64,000 nucleotides of DNA from a virus, in the IMG/VR virus record IMGVR_UViG_3300037247_000437, positions 1-64,000 of that record; one strand, given 5' to 3'. Position numbers and translations under genes: made by a program. Of the stretch, positions 49,797-56,838 are shown piece by piece (the stretch's first letter is position 1; each line of letters starts with the position of its first letter). Under the pieces are notes generated by a model that did not search any database, was not told the origin of the DNA, and saw only the letters and a program-made list of their open reading frames with translations.

Positions 49797-50228
49797 ATGA
49801 ATATCTACGAATTTATTACACCAAGCGATCCGATTACATTCAAAACAAATGATGACAAAATTGCATTTATATGTGCTCTTTTCTTAGGCAATGGCAAGGC
49901 AGGATGTAAACGATTTGATGATTCTGGTAATGAAATATCAATTCCTACAATGTTAATGTTTTCAAAAGATCCTGATTCAGAAATAAAGAATTACATAGGC
50001 GGTAATGCATCAGAGTATTTTGATTCAAAAAAGCACTTAATAAAAGCTGCATTTGAAAGCTTTTCATATGGAAATATAGAGGATAGGCGCTCATATGACG
50101 ATGCTATTATTGCTATTACTGATACTAATAAATTGAAAAACTTTAAAGCAAAGCATGAAGATAGAAATAGGAGTTCACTGAGTAAGTGGGTAAAATCTGC
50201 ATGGAAATTAGCTGAAGGCATTAATTAA
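49797..50228 (+). CDS. hypothetical protein
   Basis: A 143-aa protein, MNIYEFITPSDPITFKTNDDKIAFICALFLGNGKAG, resembling short Bacteroidetes phage proteins that begin MN.YEFITPSD.IT....D. Function unknown. Leader ACTAAACTAAATTATG. Confidence 0.6.
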   Translation: MNIYEFITPSDPITFKTNDDKIAFICALFLGNGKAGCKRFDDSGNEISIPTMLMFSKDPDSEIKNYIGGNASEYFDSKKHLIKAAFESFSYGNIEDRRSYDDAIIAITDTNKLKNFKAKHEDRNRSSLSKWVKSAWKLAEGIN

Positions 50229-50246
50229 ATCTAAACTAAAGAAATT

Positions 50247-50639
50247 ATGAATATCAGTGTATTAGAAAAAATATTAACATCAACCAGCGAATATTGGATT
50301 TTGAGAAAGGAAAATAAAGATAATTATAGCAAAGAACTTAGAGCGTACATTATAATGGTCGCGATCCCTACTAAAATTCAAGTCGATAAAGACCGGAAAT
50401 TAATTACTTTGTGTGATCTTGAAGAATTAGAGGCTGTGAGTCTTGACGGAAATGTTTACCTAAATGAATCATATGCACCATTCCAGCTAGGGGTAAATTT
50501 ACATCACGTCACAGAAGTATTCCCTATCCCATCTCGGCAAAGGGAATTCATGATAAAAGCTCTTGAGTTAAAAAGTCATGATATTTATGATTACAAAAAA
50601 TTGATTGATGAAGTATGTATCGATCAAGAAGAGAAATAA
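50247..50639 (+). CDS. hypothetical protein
   Basis: A 130-aa protein with an alternating beta/alpha pattern (LITLCDLEELEAVSLDGNVYLN) and an amphipathic end. Not recognised. Leader TCTAAACTAAAGAAATTATG. Confidence 0.55.
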   Translation: MNISVLEKILTSTSEYWILRKENKDNYSKELRAYIIMVAIPTKIQVDKDRKLITLCDLEELEAVSLDGNVYLNESYAPFQLGVNLHHVTEVFPIPSRQREFMIKALELKSHDIYDYKKLIDEVCIDQEEK

Positions 50640-50668
50640 TTGACAGTATAATCTAAACTAAACAAATT

Positions 50669-50827
50669 ATGAAAACTCAAATTGAAAAAGCATATTATTG
50701 GGTTAAATTTTACAATCACGACAAAAAACTAATTATGCTATTCAATGGCAAAAACTTTGAAGGTTTTAAAAGCGATCAATTCATAGGTGATGAGATTGAA
50801 AGCTATAAAATAATTAATTCAATCTAA
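50669..50827 (+). CDS. small hypothetical protein (52 aa)
   Basis: A 52-aa protein, MKTQIEKAYYWVKFYNHDKK, aromatic and charged. It has the full TTGACAGTATAATCTAAACTAAA leader, which supports it as a real gene. Confidence 0.52.
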   Translation: MKTQIEKAYYWVKFYNHDKKLIMLFNGKNFEGFKSDQFIGDEIESYKIINSI

Positions 50828-50837
50828 ACTAAAGACA

Positions 50838-50984
50838 ATGACTATAGAAGAAGAGGCTAAAGATATTTTAGATTGCATATCAGTTTTTGACCCTGATGAA
50901 ACATTGAAAAACAAGGGCAGATATTTTGATGTGATCCAAAATGATGTAAAAAAGCTATTGAAAAGAATCAAAGAAACTAAATAG
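50838..50984 (+). CDS. small hypothetical protein (48 aa)
   Basis: A 48-aa acidic helical protein, MTIEEEAKDILDCISVFDPD, with a TAAACTAAAGACAATG leader. No motif. Confidence 0.5.
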   Translation: MTIEEEAKDILDCISVFDPDETLKNKGRYFDVIQNDVKKLLKRIKETK

Positions 50985-51005
50985 TGATTTAAACTAAACT
51001 AAGTT

Positions 51006-51230
51006 ATGAGATACAGAATTAAAATTACAACATTCAAAAACAAGCGTAAAGAATTCAGGGCACAAAAGAAAGTATTATTTGGATGGGCTGACCTTGACTA
51101 TTGCGGGGTAGTTTATCATTCAATTACTTGTCGTACGGATACAAGGACGGAGGCGTTAAATAGAATTTATTTACACTATGAAGGGAACACAGCGGAGCAC
51201 ACCATAGAATTTGAGTACATTACTACATAG
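51006..51230 (+). CDS. hypothetical protein
   Basis: A 74-aa basic protein, MRYRIKITTFKNKRKEFRAQKK, probably a small beta-sheet fold with a TRTEALNRIYLHYEG helix. It matches a loose pattern of phage proteins that carry a similar Arg-rich start. It is followed by a terminator. Confidence 0.55.
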   Translation: MRYRIKITTFKNKRKEFRAQKKVLFGWADLDYCGVVYHSITCRTDTRTEALNRIYLHYEGNTAEHTIEFEYITT

Positions 51231-51251
51231 TGATTGTTGGGTTGTTAGTTG

Positions 51252-51282
51252 AAAACGGTTGCCAGCTGGCGCCGTTTTTTTT
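51252..51282 (+). terminator. intrinsic terminator
   Basis: AAAACGG (51252-51258)/CCGTTTT (51272-51278) enclosing GCCA/TGGC, then further T. Located 22 nt after the stop at 51230. Ends the 47.3-51.2 kb cluster. Confidence 0.78.
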
Positions 51283-51330
51283 GTGCCTTAGAAAATAATT
51301 GCAATTATTTGTAAGTTTATCGGTATAAAG

Positions 51331-51361
51331 TTTGCAATTAATTGTAAGATGATTATATTTG
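51331..51361 (+). promoter_or_regulatory. promoter with CAATTAATTG operator
   Basis: TTTG (51331-51334), 19 nt, TATATTTG (51354-51361), an exact Bacteroidota-type promoter. The spacer contains the palindrome CAATTAATTG (51335-51344) followed by TAAGAT. A second partial copy, CAATTATTTG, lies 33 nt upstream. The same GCAATTAATTGTAAGAT appears at 53334. Confidence 0.65.
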
Positions 51362-51364
51362 TGT

Positions 51365-51547
51365 ATGTCAAACACGAAATTAACAATCGGAAACATGAAA
51401 AAATTAGCATACAAAATAGGCAAAACAGAAAAAGAGGTTAAAGCACTTTATTTATCAGCTATTGATACTTTCATTCATTTTGGAGCAACAGAAGAAGCGG
51501 CCAGAGAAATGGCAAAAGAAACTTTCAGAGATACATTAGGACTTTAA
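51365..51547 (+). CDS. small helical protein, possibly leaderless
   Basis: A 60-aa protein, MSNTKLTIGNMKKLAYKIGK, with a helical fold that resembles a short UBA/HTH-like bundle (EEAAREMAKETF). It starts 3 nt after the -7 element, so I start it at 51365, not 51359. Function unknown. Confidence 0.55.
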   Translation: MSNTKLTIGNMKKLAYKIGKTEKEVKALYLSAIDTFIHFGATEEAAREMAKETFRDTLGL

Positions 51548-51560
51548 ACAACAATCACAT

Positions 51561-51601
51561 CCACCAGCCCGGCAAGGTAACTACCTCCGGGATTAAGGTG
51601 G
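51561..51601 (+). promoter_or_regulatory. strong three-part hairpin in a leader
   Basis: CCACC-ag-CCCGG-ca-AGGT-aact-ACCT-CCGGG-attaa-GGTGG: three consecutive perfectly complementary stems in 41 nt, GC-rich in AT-rich surroundings, 28 nt before the ATG at 51629. No T-run, so it is not a simple terminator. May be an RNA stabiliser or regulator. Confidence 0.55.
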
Positions 51602-51628
51602 TAAAAATTCACTATAAAAATTAGCATT

Positions 51629-51883
51629 ATGAACGTAAGGCAAAAATTAGAAAGCATGTTGGTAAATAAAGGCATGTTTAGCTCACAAGCAAATGAGGTT
51701 ATGGAATTGGCAATACCTATATTAAGAAACATTATTGAAGGTTACGGCATTAGATTTGAAAGTGATAGCGATGGGTACCCAAATGTGATATATAATGTAT
51801 TGATGATGCAAATTAAGCCTATTGCGCTGAAGTGGATTGATGAAAATAAACCTATGGCATGGAATAGAGAAATGTTCACATAG
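51629..51883 (+). CDS. hypothetical protein
   Basis: An 84-aa protein, MNVRQKLESMLVNKGMFSSQ, of a type seen in phages with a helix and then a PIALKWIDENKPMAWNREMF end. It is a small conserved protein of unknown role. Its leader holds the structured hairpin. Confidence 0.55.
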   Translation: MNVRQKLESMLVNKGMFSSQANEVMELAIPILRNIIEGYGIRFESDSDGYPNVIYNVLMMQIKPIALKWIDENKPMAWNREMFT

Positions 51884-51896
51884 TAAAAAATAATAC

Positions 51897-51959
51897 CTGC
51901 TAATTCTGGCAGATATCCCAGCCTGTTACCTTTCGAGGTACCGGATTGTGGCGGTACAG
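51897..51959 (+). promoter_or_regulatory. structured leader with UUCG hairpin
   Basis: CTGC/GCAG (51897-51900, 51909-51912), then TACCT-TTCG-AGGTA (51927-51940), a very stable UUCG tetraloop hairpin, itself framed by CTGT (51923-51926)/ACAG (51956-51959). It lies in the 91 nt before 51975. No T-run follows. Similar in style to 51561. Confidence 0.5.
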
Positions 51960-51974
51960 ACTAAATAGAGAATT

Positions 51975-52562
51975 ATGAATATTGAAATTAATGTACCTGA
52001 TGGAATTTCAGGAGAATGGAAAGTTGAAAGTTTTACAGTATCAAAAGATGAATCTAAAATGATGCGAGTAAGATCAATATTTACAGGTGTCCGAGGTTCT
52101 TTGCCGGCAGGAAATTATAAAAAGCTTACCCGAAATGGGACTATGGTTATGAGCAATACGCCTGATGAAATAAGAGATTTTAGTTCTTTTGCTTATCGTG
52201 CTAAGGGTCATATTCTAATAAACGGATTAGGTATTGGTGTACTTGTTAAAGCATTATTGGGAAAAGAAGATGTTTTGAGTATAGAAATTATTGAAAAATC
52301 AAAGGACGTAATCAAATTAAGCGGCCCAACATATTCTCAAGATAAACGGGTTACCATAATTAATGCAGATGCGTTTGATTATAAGTCACCTTTAGGAGTA
52401 AGATATAATTATGTGTGGCATGACATATGGGACGATATCACTTCGGATAATTTACCCGAAATGCACAAGCTCCACAGAAAATATGGGAGAAAATCAGATA
52501 ATCAAGAAAGCTGGTGCCGCTATCAGTGTGAGCAACAAAAGAGGCAAGCAAGATATTATTAA
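51975..52562 (+). CDS. methyltransferase-fold protein
   Basis: A 195-aa protein. GHILINGLGIGVLVKALLGKEDVLSIEIIEKSKDVI (about residues 76-111) is a Rossmann motif I/II as in SAM-dependent methyltransferases and spermidine synthases. VTIINADAF (about 128-136) and YNYVWHDIWDDITSDNLPEM are the following blocks. A conserved phage protein ending in a Cys/Gln-rich helix. The substrate is unknown. The structured leader upstream suggests RNA-level control. Confidence 0.65.
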   Translation: MNIEINVPDGISGEWKVESFTVSKDESKMMRVRSIFTGVRGSLPAGNYKKLTRNGTMVMSNTPDEIRDFSSFAYRAKGHILINGLGIGVLVKALLGKEDVLSIEIIEKSKDVIKLSGPTYSQDKRVTIINADAFDYKSPLGVRYNYVWHDIWDDITSDNLPEMHKLHRKYGRKSDNQESWCRYQCEQQKRQARYY

Positions 52563-52585
52563 ATTCACTAACTAAATATAAAACA

Positions 52586-52696
52586 ATGGAACTATTAATA
52601 AGCTCGGAGGGTCAACTATTACTAAGTATATCAGGTGCAATGTTAATATTTGCGGCTGTCATTTTAAGGGAATATTTTAAGATCAAAACGAAATAG
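52586..52696 (+). CDS. small membrane peptide (36 aa)
   Basis: A 36-aa ORF with a hydrophobic core (LLLSISGAMLIFAAVIL) and a basic end. Follows a TAAATATAAAACA leader. Plausible but short. Confidence 0.42.
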   Translation: MELLISSEGQLLLSISGAMLIFAAVILREYFKIKTK

Positions 52697-52698
52697 AC

Positions 52699-52866
52699 AT
52701 GAAAACAGAAATAAAAAAGTCTGGCAAAGGGCACAACCTATTCATAAACAGCAAACAAGTCGGGTATGTGATCGGCAGCAAAAAAAATGCAGAGAAGGAA
52801 ATGAAAGTCGAGCTGAAAAGATCATTAAGCAATGCGCGGGCACTATTAAACGAAGTTGAATCATGA
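52699..52866 (+). CDS. small basic protein (55 aa)
   Basis: A 55-aa protein, MKTEIKKSGKGHNLFINSKQ, then VGYVIGSKKNAEKEMK and a helix. It overlaps the next gene by 4 nt. Function unknown. Confidence 0.5.
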   Translation: MKTEIKKSGKGHNLFINSKQVGYVIGSKKNAEKEMKVELKRSLSNARALLNEVES

Positions 52867-53144
52867 AATATACTAAAGGCCCGTGGGGCATTTCCAAATC
52901 GGGGCATCCTGATTTTAATTTATGTATCGTTGCTGAAGATGGGGGATCAGTTTGCCATGTAACAAAATGGACAGAGGCAGAAGCAAATACCAAGCTAATT
53001 GCCATGGCTCCAGAAATGCACAAAGCTTTAAAGACTATAGTTTTATGCTCAAACTACGAGGATGCAAAAAATATGTACGGCCATAGCCCAAACCACTGGA
53101 CGCGAACAATAGAATCACTACTTAAAGAATTAGACAATGAATAA
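52863..53144 (+). CDS. Ead/Ea22-like phage protein
   Basis: A 93-aa protein. KYTKGPWGISKSG at the start, and TEAEANTKLIAMAPEMHKALKTI, match the common phage pattern with TPGPW and ANA.LIAAAPE.L.AL. The motif is abundant in phage early regions, and its function is unknown. It overlaps both neighbours. Confidence 0.65.
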   Translation: MKYTKGPWGISKSGHPDFNLCIVAEDGGSVCHVTKWTEAEANTKLIAMAPEMHKALKTIVLCSNYEDAKNMYGHSPNHWTRTIESLLKELDNE

Positions 53145-53328
53145 ACGCGACACAGAAAAGCTAAGGATACTCAATTTTGCTCACATTAGCCGCGAGGCCG
53201 GTCAGTGTGATACTTGGCTGCGCTACGATAGCGGGCACGAAGAGCTAAAGAAAAAGCTACTACCACTTTATGATGATATCATTGATATTGTAAAGAAATA
53301 TAAGGCAGATACAAAAAATTGTAAATAG
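53137..53328 (+). CDS. hypothetical protein
   Basis: A 63-aa charged protein with two Cys, overlapping the upstream gene by 8 nt. RKHISREAGQCDTW-like block; a helical C-terminus. Unknown. Its stop precedes the CAATTAATTG promoter by a few nucleotides. Confidence 0.48.
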   Translation: MNKRDTEKLRILNFAHISREAGQCDTWLRYDSGHEELKKKLLPLYDDIIDIVKKYKADTKNCK

Positions 53329-53330
53329 TT

Positions 53331-53363
53331 CTTGCAATTAATTGTAAGATTGCTTTACTTTAT
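53331..53363 (+). promoter_or_regulatory. promoter with CAATTAATTG operator, copy 2
   Basis: CTTGCAATTAATTGTAAGAT (53331-53350) repeats 17 nt of the 51334-51350 sequence, including the palindrome CAATTAATTG (53335-53344). The -7 element TACTTTAT (53356-53363) is a weaker match to TAnnTTTG. ATG at 53383. Confidence 0.55.
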
Positions 53364-53382
53364 AGAAACAAACAAAGAGATT

Positions 53383-53571
53383 ATGAAAAACGAAGCCAGA
53401 TTTAACGAAGTAACTAAGAATCTTAAAAGCATGTTTAAATGCGCGTCAAAATCTAAAAAAGACGACATAGTAAAATCATTAAAAAGCTGGCTGAAATCAA
53501 ATACAAAAACAGAAGATAAAGGAAAATTAGACGCTATAAAATGTTTTTTGGCTGATAACAATATATTTTAA
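53383..53571 (+). CDS. small helical Lys/Ser-rich protein
   Basis: A 62-aa protein, MKNEARFNEVTKNLKSMFKCASK, helical and basic. I moved the start from 53332 (TTG) to 53383 since the promoter lies between. It resembles small phage proteins of unknown function. Confidence 0.52.
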   Translation: MKNEARFNEVTKNLKSMFKCASKSKKDDIVKSLKSWLKSNTKTEDKGKLDAIKCFLADNNIF

Positions 53572-53591
53572 GCATTGGGTGTTAGGTTGAG

Positions 53592-53642
53592 TTAGGGGAG
53601 CTGCCACGGGACCATCCGGCGGCCTAAGTCTCCCCTTCTTTT
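53592..53642 (+). terminator. GC-rich hairpin with weak T-run
   Basis: GGGGAG (53595-53600)/CTCCCC (53630-53635) with a structured GC-rich interior, followed by TTCTTTT. The interior TGCCACGGGACCATCCGG resembles TGCCACTGGATCACTCCGG in the 61484 element. It may be a terminator or a leader hairpin for 53656. Confidence 0.5.
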
Positions 53643-53655
53643 AAAAACTAAGATT

Positions 53656-53853
53656 ATGAAAAAGGAAGAACTGAAACATATTCATGAAGATTTAAAAAAC
53701 GTGATATGCCCGCAGTGTAAGAAAGATTTTAAGCTTACGTGGAATGATTACAGTGACACACCTCAGACACTAATAATGAGAGGGTGCCCTAGTGGCGGAA
53801 TTTATGATGTATCAATCAAGTGTCCACATTGTGATTACGAAGAGGAATTATGA
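53656..53853 (+). CDS. zinc-ribbon protein
   Basis: A 65-aa protein with CPQC (about 18-21) and CPHC (about 57-60) knuckles separated by 36 residues: a single zinc ribbon. Probably nucleic-acid- or protein-binding. 4-nt overlap with the next gene. Confidence 0.6.
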   Translation: MKKEELKHIHEDLKNVICPQCKKDFKLTWNDYSDTPQTLIMRGCPSGGIYDVSIKCPHCDYEEEL

Positions 53854-54134
53854 AAATAGAAAGTAAATTTAGAAATCCAGACATGATTTTAGCCTGTCAA
53901 GAAATGATAAAAATGGCTAATAATTTCTTTGAGTATGTTGGAGTTTACCATGATACACAGTATAGACCTACTTTATTTAATGTCATTAAAACAGATGAAA
54001 GGAGTTTTGATGTAACCGTAAGATTCAGGGCATCGGTAGCAGATTACAAATTTTCCATAAATATTGACTTGGATAACGAAGATGAAACATATAATTCGTT
54101 TGGAGAAAAATACTTTCCTGAAACTGAAGAATAA
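53850..54134 (+). CDS. hypothetical protein
   Basis: A 94-aa protein with helix-beta pattern (ACQEMIKMANNFFEYVG; RSFDVTVRFRASVADYKFSINIDLD). Not recognised. Confidence 0.5.
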   Translation: MKIESKFRNPDMILACQEMIKMANNFFEYVGVYHDTQYRPTLFNVIKTDERSFDVTVRFRASVADYKFSINIDLDNEDETYNSFGEKYFPETEE

Positions 54135-54136
54135 TC

Positions 54137-54499
54137 ATGAAAAATACAATTTGGTCAATGAAAATGAAGAACGCTCACCGGATGGCCAGGGTTATTTCAG
54201 GCATCAATTACAATTCATACCGCGAAAACCTTTCTATTGCAATGAAGGTACAGCATATGATTTTACGGCAGATTACCCTGACAGATGTTAACTGGCTTGT
54301 AAATTGTTTAGGTGGAAAATTTGTCAACCTTCATTTACAGCACTTGAAGAAAACAGCACTTTTCGAAATTACCGGCGGAGTAAGCGAAATTGATGTATAT
54401 CATTACGTCAGGCCACGAACAGGTGCAGAGGATAATAAGGCCATCGGCGTAATGATAGAATCAGAAATAAAATCAAATATCAAACTAAACTTAGATTGA
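54137..54499 (+). CDS. hypothetical protein
   Basis: A 120-aa basic protein, starting MKNTIWSMKMKNAHRMARVI, with ITLTDVNWLVNCLGGKFVNLHLQH in the middle. No family recognised. It starts 2 nt after the previous stop. Confidence 0.5.
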   Translation: MKNTIWSMKMKNAHRMARVISGINYNSYRENLSIAMKVQHMILRQITLTDVNWLVNCLGGKFVNLHLQHLKKTALFEITGGVSEIDVYHYVRPRTGAEDNKAIGVMIESEIKSNIKLNLD

Positions 54500-54500
54500 A

Positions 54501-54734
54501 ATGAAAAAGGAACTAATAAGAACTGAAATAATGAACCTTACTGGGGAGCAATGGGAAATAATAGAGGGGATAAAAAAATGCGGCCTTATCGAAGTCTCCA
54601 CTTCAGAATTGTATAACTTAATTGGTTTTACTGGCGGAATGTTTTTTGGTGGGAAAGCAAATGAACGCGAGTTTAAGTTTATCAAAGAATTTTATAATTA
54701 CGGAAGGGGCATGCGTAAAAGTATTGAATCATGA
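54501..54734 (+). CDS. hypothetical protein
   Basis: A 77-aa protein with GEQWEIIEGIKKCGLIEVSTSELYNLIG, a possible winged-helix-like segment, and a Gly-rich GGMFFGGKANEREF loop. Unknown function. ATGA overlap downstream. Confidence 0.5.
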   Translation: MKKELIRTEIMNLTGEQWEIIEGIKKCGLIEVSTSELYNLIGFTGGMFFGGKANEREFKFIKEFYNYGRGMRKSIES

Positions 54735-54844
54735 TGGATCTATTCGAGCAATTATCAGAATCTTTAAACCCTACCAATAACGCCGAACTAATAAGGACTG
54801 CAGAGATCGAAGTGGAGATAAAGAAAATTCAAAACGAAAATTAA
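54731..54844 (+). CDS. small helical protein (37 aa)
   Basis: A 37-aa ORF, MMDLFEQLSESLNPTNNAEL then a helix. Overlaps the previous stop and ends 2 nt before the next ATG, which supports translation. Confidence 0.42.
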   Translation: MMDLFEQLSESLNPTNNAELIRTAEIEVEIKKIQNEN

Positions 54845-54846
54845 CT

Positions 54847-55104
54847 ATGAGGCATATATTTGAAGGCAACAGAAGTGGTAAATCATTTTCTCAAATGATA
54901 CAACTAAAGCAAAATATAGAAATGGGGGTTACTTGCGGAGTTGCTACCTCAAATCCAGAAAAGGTAAAGCAAGATTTTGAATATATGACTGGATCGAAAT
55001 TGATTCTTACATCAACAAAGGGCAGTGATATACTATTTGACGCCTCACTTGCCCCACGGGCAGAAATAGAAGCGGAGATAAGGCATATTAAATCTGAAGA
55101 ATAA
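54847..55104 (+). CDS. P-loop-like small protein
   Basis: An 85-aa protein. IFEGNRSGKSF near the N-terminus resembles a Walker A loop, but an ATPase needs more than 85 residues. TSTKGSDILFDASLAPRAEIEAEIRHI follows. Either a short nucleotide-binding protein or the N-terminal remnant of a larger ATPase. Confidence 0.48.
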   Translation: MRHIFEGNRSGKSFSQMIQLKQNIEMGVTCGVATSNPEKVKQDFEYMTGSKLILTSTKGSDILFDASLAPRAEIEAEIRHIKSEE

Positions 55105-55120
55105 AATATTATATAATAGA

Positions 55121-55210
55121 ATGACTACCCAGGATATTCCAATATGGATAATCACAATAGCATTAGCCTATTATATTTACAGACAATTACCAAAACCAAA
55201 ACCCGAATAA
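55121..55210 (+). CDS. small membrane peptide (29 aa)
   Basis: A 29-aa ORF with one hydrophobic segment (IPIWIITIALAYYIY) and a Lys/Pro-rich tail (RQLPKPKPE). Plausible membrane peptide; short, so confidence is limited. Confidence 0.4.
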   Translation: MTTQDIPIWIITIALAYYIYRQLPKPKPE

Positions 55211-55237
55211 ACCAAGTAAATAGTACTAGTAATTTAG

Positions 55238-55257
55238 CAATTAATTGAGTATATTTA
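55238..55257 (+). promoter_or_regulatory. CAATTAATTG and -7-like TATATTTA
   Basis: Third CAATTAATTG palindrome (55238-55247), immediately followed by TATATTTA (55250-55257). The palindrome is closer to the -7 element than in the two other copies. It precedes the recombination genes by 24 nt. Confidence 0.48.
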
Positions 55258-55280
55258 TTATATAATAAACAAAAATAATC

Positions 55281-55784
55281 ATGAAAACGGAAAAAACACA
55301 TTGGCTACAAAGCCCAAACAAAAACTATTTCGGGCATTGGGACATTCCAGAGGGGGGTGTTATTTTAACAATACAATCCGCCAAATGGGAGGAGGTTGAA
55401 AATCCAGTTTTAAAGAAGGGTGATCCAAAAAAGTTTGAGGCTCATCGGGTTGTAAGGTTCAATGAGGATTACAAGCCGCTTATCTGCAATCAGACGAACG
55501 CACAATCTGTACTTAAAAGTACAGGCATAAAATACATGGAGGATAGTATTGGACAAAGAATTGAATTATATGTAGGTTCTCACTTTGACAGGACGAATAA
55601 AGAAAATATTGATTGTGTCAGAATTAGGAATGAAAAGCCGCGCGAACAAGATCAATTGCCAGAAATCACAAACTTTGATGAGGCCGTAAATTATCTGAAT
55701 GGAGGAAAGTCCATTAAGGATTTGAAAAAAATAAGACGGATGAGCGATGACATGGAACTCAATTTAATCGCTGCGACCTCATGA
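55281..55784 (+). CDS. recombination-associated protein
   Basis: A 167-aa protein. KTHWLQSPNKNYFGHWDIPEGG, FNEDYKPLICNQTNAQSVLKSTG and KYMEDSIGQRIELYVGSHFD are the hallmark blocks of a conserved phage protein usually encoded directly before a YqaJ/lambda-exo-type exonuclease. Its role is unproven, but its pairing suggests single-strand binding or annealing during phage recombination. It overlaps the exonuclease gene by 4 nt. Confidence 0.78.
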   Translation: MKTEKTHWLQSPNKNYFGHWDIPEGGVILTIQSAKWEEVENPVLKKGDPKKFEAHRVVRFNEDYKPLICNQTNAQSVLKSTGIKYMEDSIGQRIELYVGSHFDRTNKENIDCVRIRNEKPREQDQLPEITNFDEAVNYLNGGKSIKDLKKIRRMSDDMELNLIAATS

Positions 55785-56419
55785 CCTATCCAATATACAG
55801 ATACGATATAAAACAGAACTCAGAAGAGTGGTTGGATATAAAAATCGGTATGTTTTCCGCGTCACCTGCGGATAAGTTACTTTCTGATAAAAAGACAAAG
55901 GGCTACTGTGAATTAATTTCTAAAATTGCAGAGGAAAGGGTCACCGGAAGGCGTAGCGACAGATCGGTATTTTGGGGCAATAAATATACAGATAGAGGCC
56001 ATGAATTTGAGCCTATTGCCCGTGATGATTTTGAGTTCAGAACCCTTAATCCAGTTAAATTAGTTGGCGTAGTAATTAAAGACGAATGGTCGCTATGTTC
56101 TCCCGATGGACTTATTGGTAATGATGGATTACACCAAATCAAATGCCCAATCTTTTCAACTCAGGAAGAATATTTGGAATCAGCCAAAACTACCAATGAT
56201 CCAAAAAAGATCATTGGCGGAGGTTATTATAAACAATCTCAATTTGAGTTGTATGTAACCGGAAGAGATGTCAATATATGGACTGCGTTTCACCCTCATT
56301 TAAGGGCTTTAGATATTGAAATTGTAAGAGATACAGAAATGCTGGACATGATTCATGATAGAATTACGGAGGCACAAAAGGAAGTTTTAGAGCAAATCGA
56401 AAGGATTAAGAATTTGTAA
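55781..56419 (+). CDS. YqaJ-type (lambda-exo-like) exonuclease
   Basis: A 212-aa protein. NSEEWLDIKIGMFSASPADKLLS and GNKYTDRGHEFEPIARDDFE are the N-terminal blocks. SPDGLIGNDGLHQIKCP (107-123) is the catalytic strand. In the family this reads SPDG...E-x-K; here the Glu of ExK is Gln (Q119, codon CAA). Such enzymes digest one strand of linear double-stranded DNA to provide single strands for annealing. The Gln could lower or abolish activity. Confidence 0.8.
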   Translation: MTYPIYRYDIKQNSEEWLDIKIGMFSASPADKLLSDKKTKGYCELISKIAEERVTGRRSDRSVFWGNKYTDRGHEFEPIARDDFEFRTLNPVKLVGVVIKDEWSLCSPDGLIGNDGLHQIKCPIFSTQEEYLESAKTTNDPKKIIGGGYYKQSQFELYVTGRDVNIWTAFHPHLRALDIEIVRDTEMLDMIHDRITEAQKEVLEQIERIKNL

Positions 56420-56421
56420 TC

Positions 56422-56619
56422 ATGAATAAATACAAATACAATCCCATCTCAGCAAAAAATATTCCCAGTGCAAAAGCTGTGGTGTATGAGGGCAAAAAAT
56501 ACAAGTCACACAACGCGCTAAGCAATCATTTAAAAATCAACTCAAGGCGCATAGGCGAGGCATTGAAAAGCGGTAAAGAATTGGCCGGAGTGGGCGGATG
56601 CGTTGATGAGACTTTTTAA
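56422..56619 (+). CDS. NUMOD-like DNA-binding protein, copy 1
   Basis: A 65-aa protein. YNPISAKNIPSAKAVVYEGKKYKS then HNALSNHLKINSRRIGEAL resembles NUMOD/IENR-type helix-turn-helix modules found in homing nucleases. It is a paralog of 58389-58580 (same YNP.S..N....K.V...., ALS.HLKIS order). Probably a small DNA-binding protein. Confidence 0.6.
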   Translation: MNKYKYNPISAKNIPSAKAVVYEGKKYKSHNALSNHLKINSRRIGEALKSGKELAGVGGCVDETF

Positions 56620-56643
56620 GATATTACATAACATAAAATAATC

Positions 56644-56838
56644 ATGGCAAATACAGTTAATGGAATTCGAGAGCAAATTTCACAAAGAATCAGGAGTACA
56701 CAGGTGAGGGGGTTTGAACATAAACCAGCTCCTAAACTAGTTCAGGAGGGTTTTAACATCCTCAATTATATGCAGGGCAAAGTAGGATATTTCGATACAA
56801 TCAAGGCGGTTCAGCGAACATTGAGGGATTTAAGCTAA
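56644..56838 (+). CDS. hypothetical protein
   Basis: A 64-aa basic protein, MANTVNGIREQISQRIRSTQ, then KLVQEGFNILNYMQGKVGYFDTIKAVQRTLRDLS. Unknown. Its stop shares a base with the next ATG. Confidence 0.5.
   Translation: MANTVNGIREQISQRIRSTQVRGFEHKPAPKLVQEGFNILNYMQGKVGYFDTIKAVQRTLRDLS

Noticed and set aside
54847-55104. Complete ATPase or terminase fragment
   Set aside because: Only a loose P-loop is present in 85 aa and the position -5 Gly is Glu. I left it as a P-loop-like protein.
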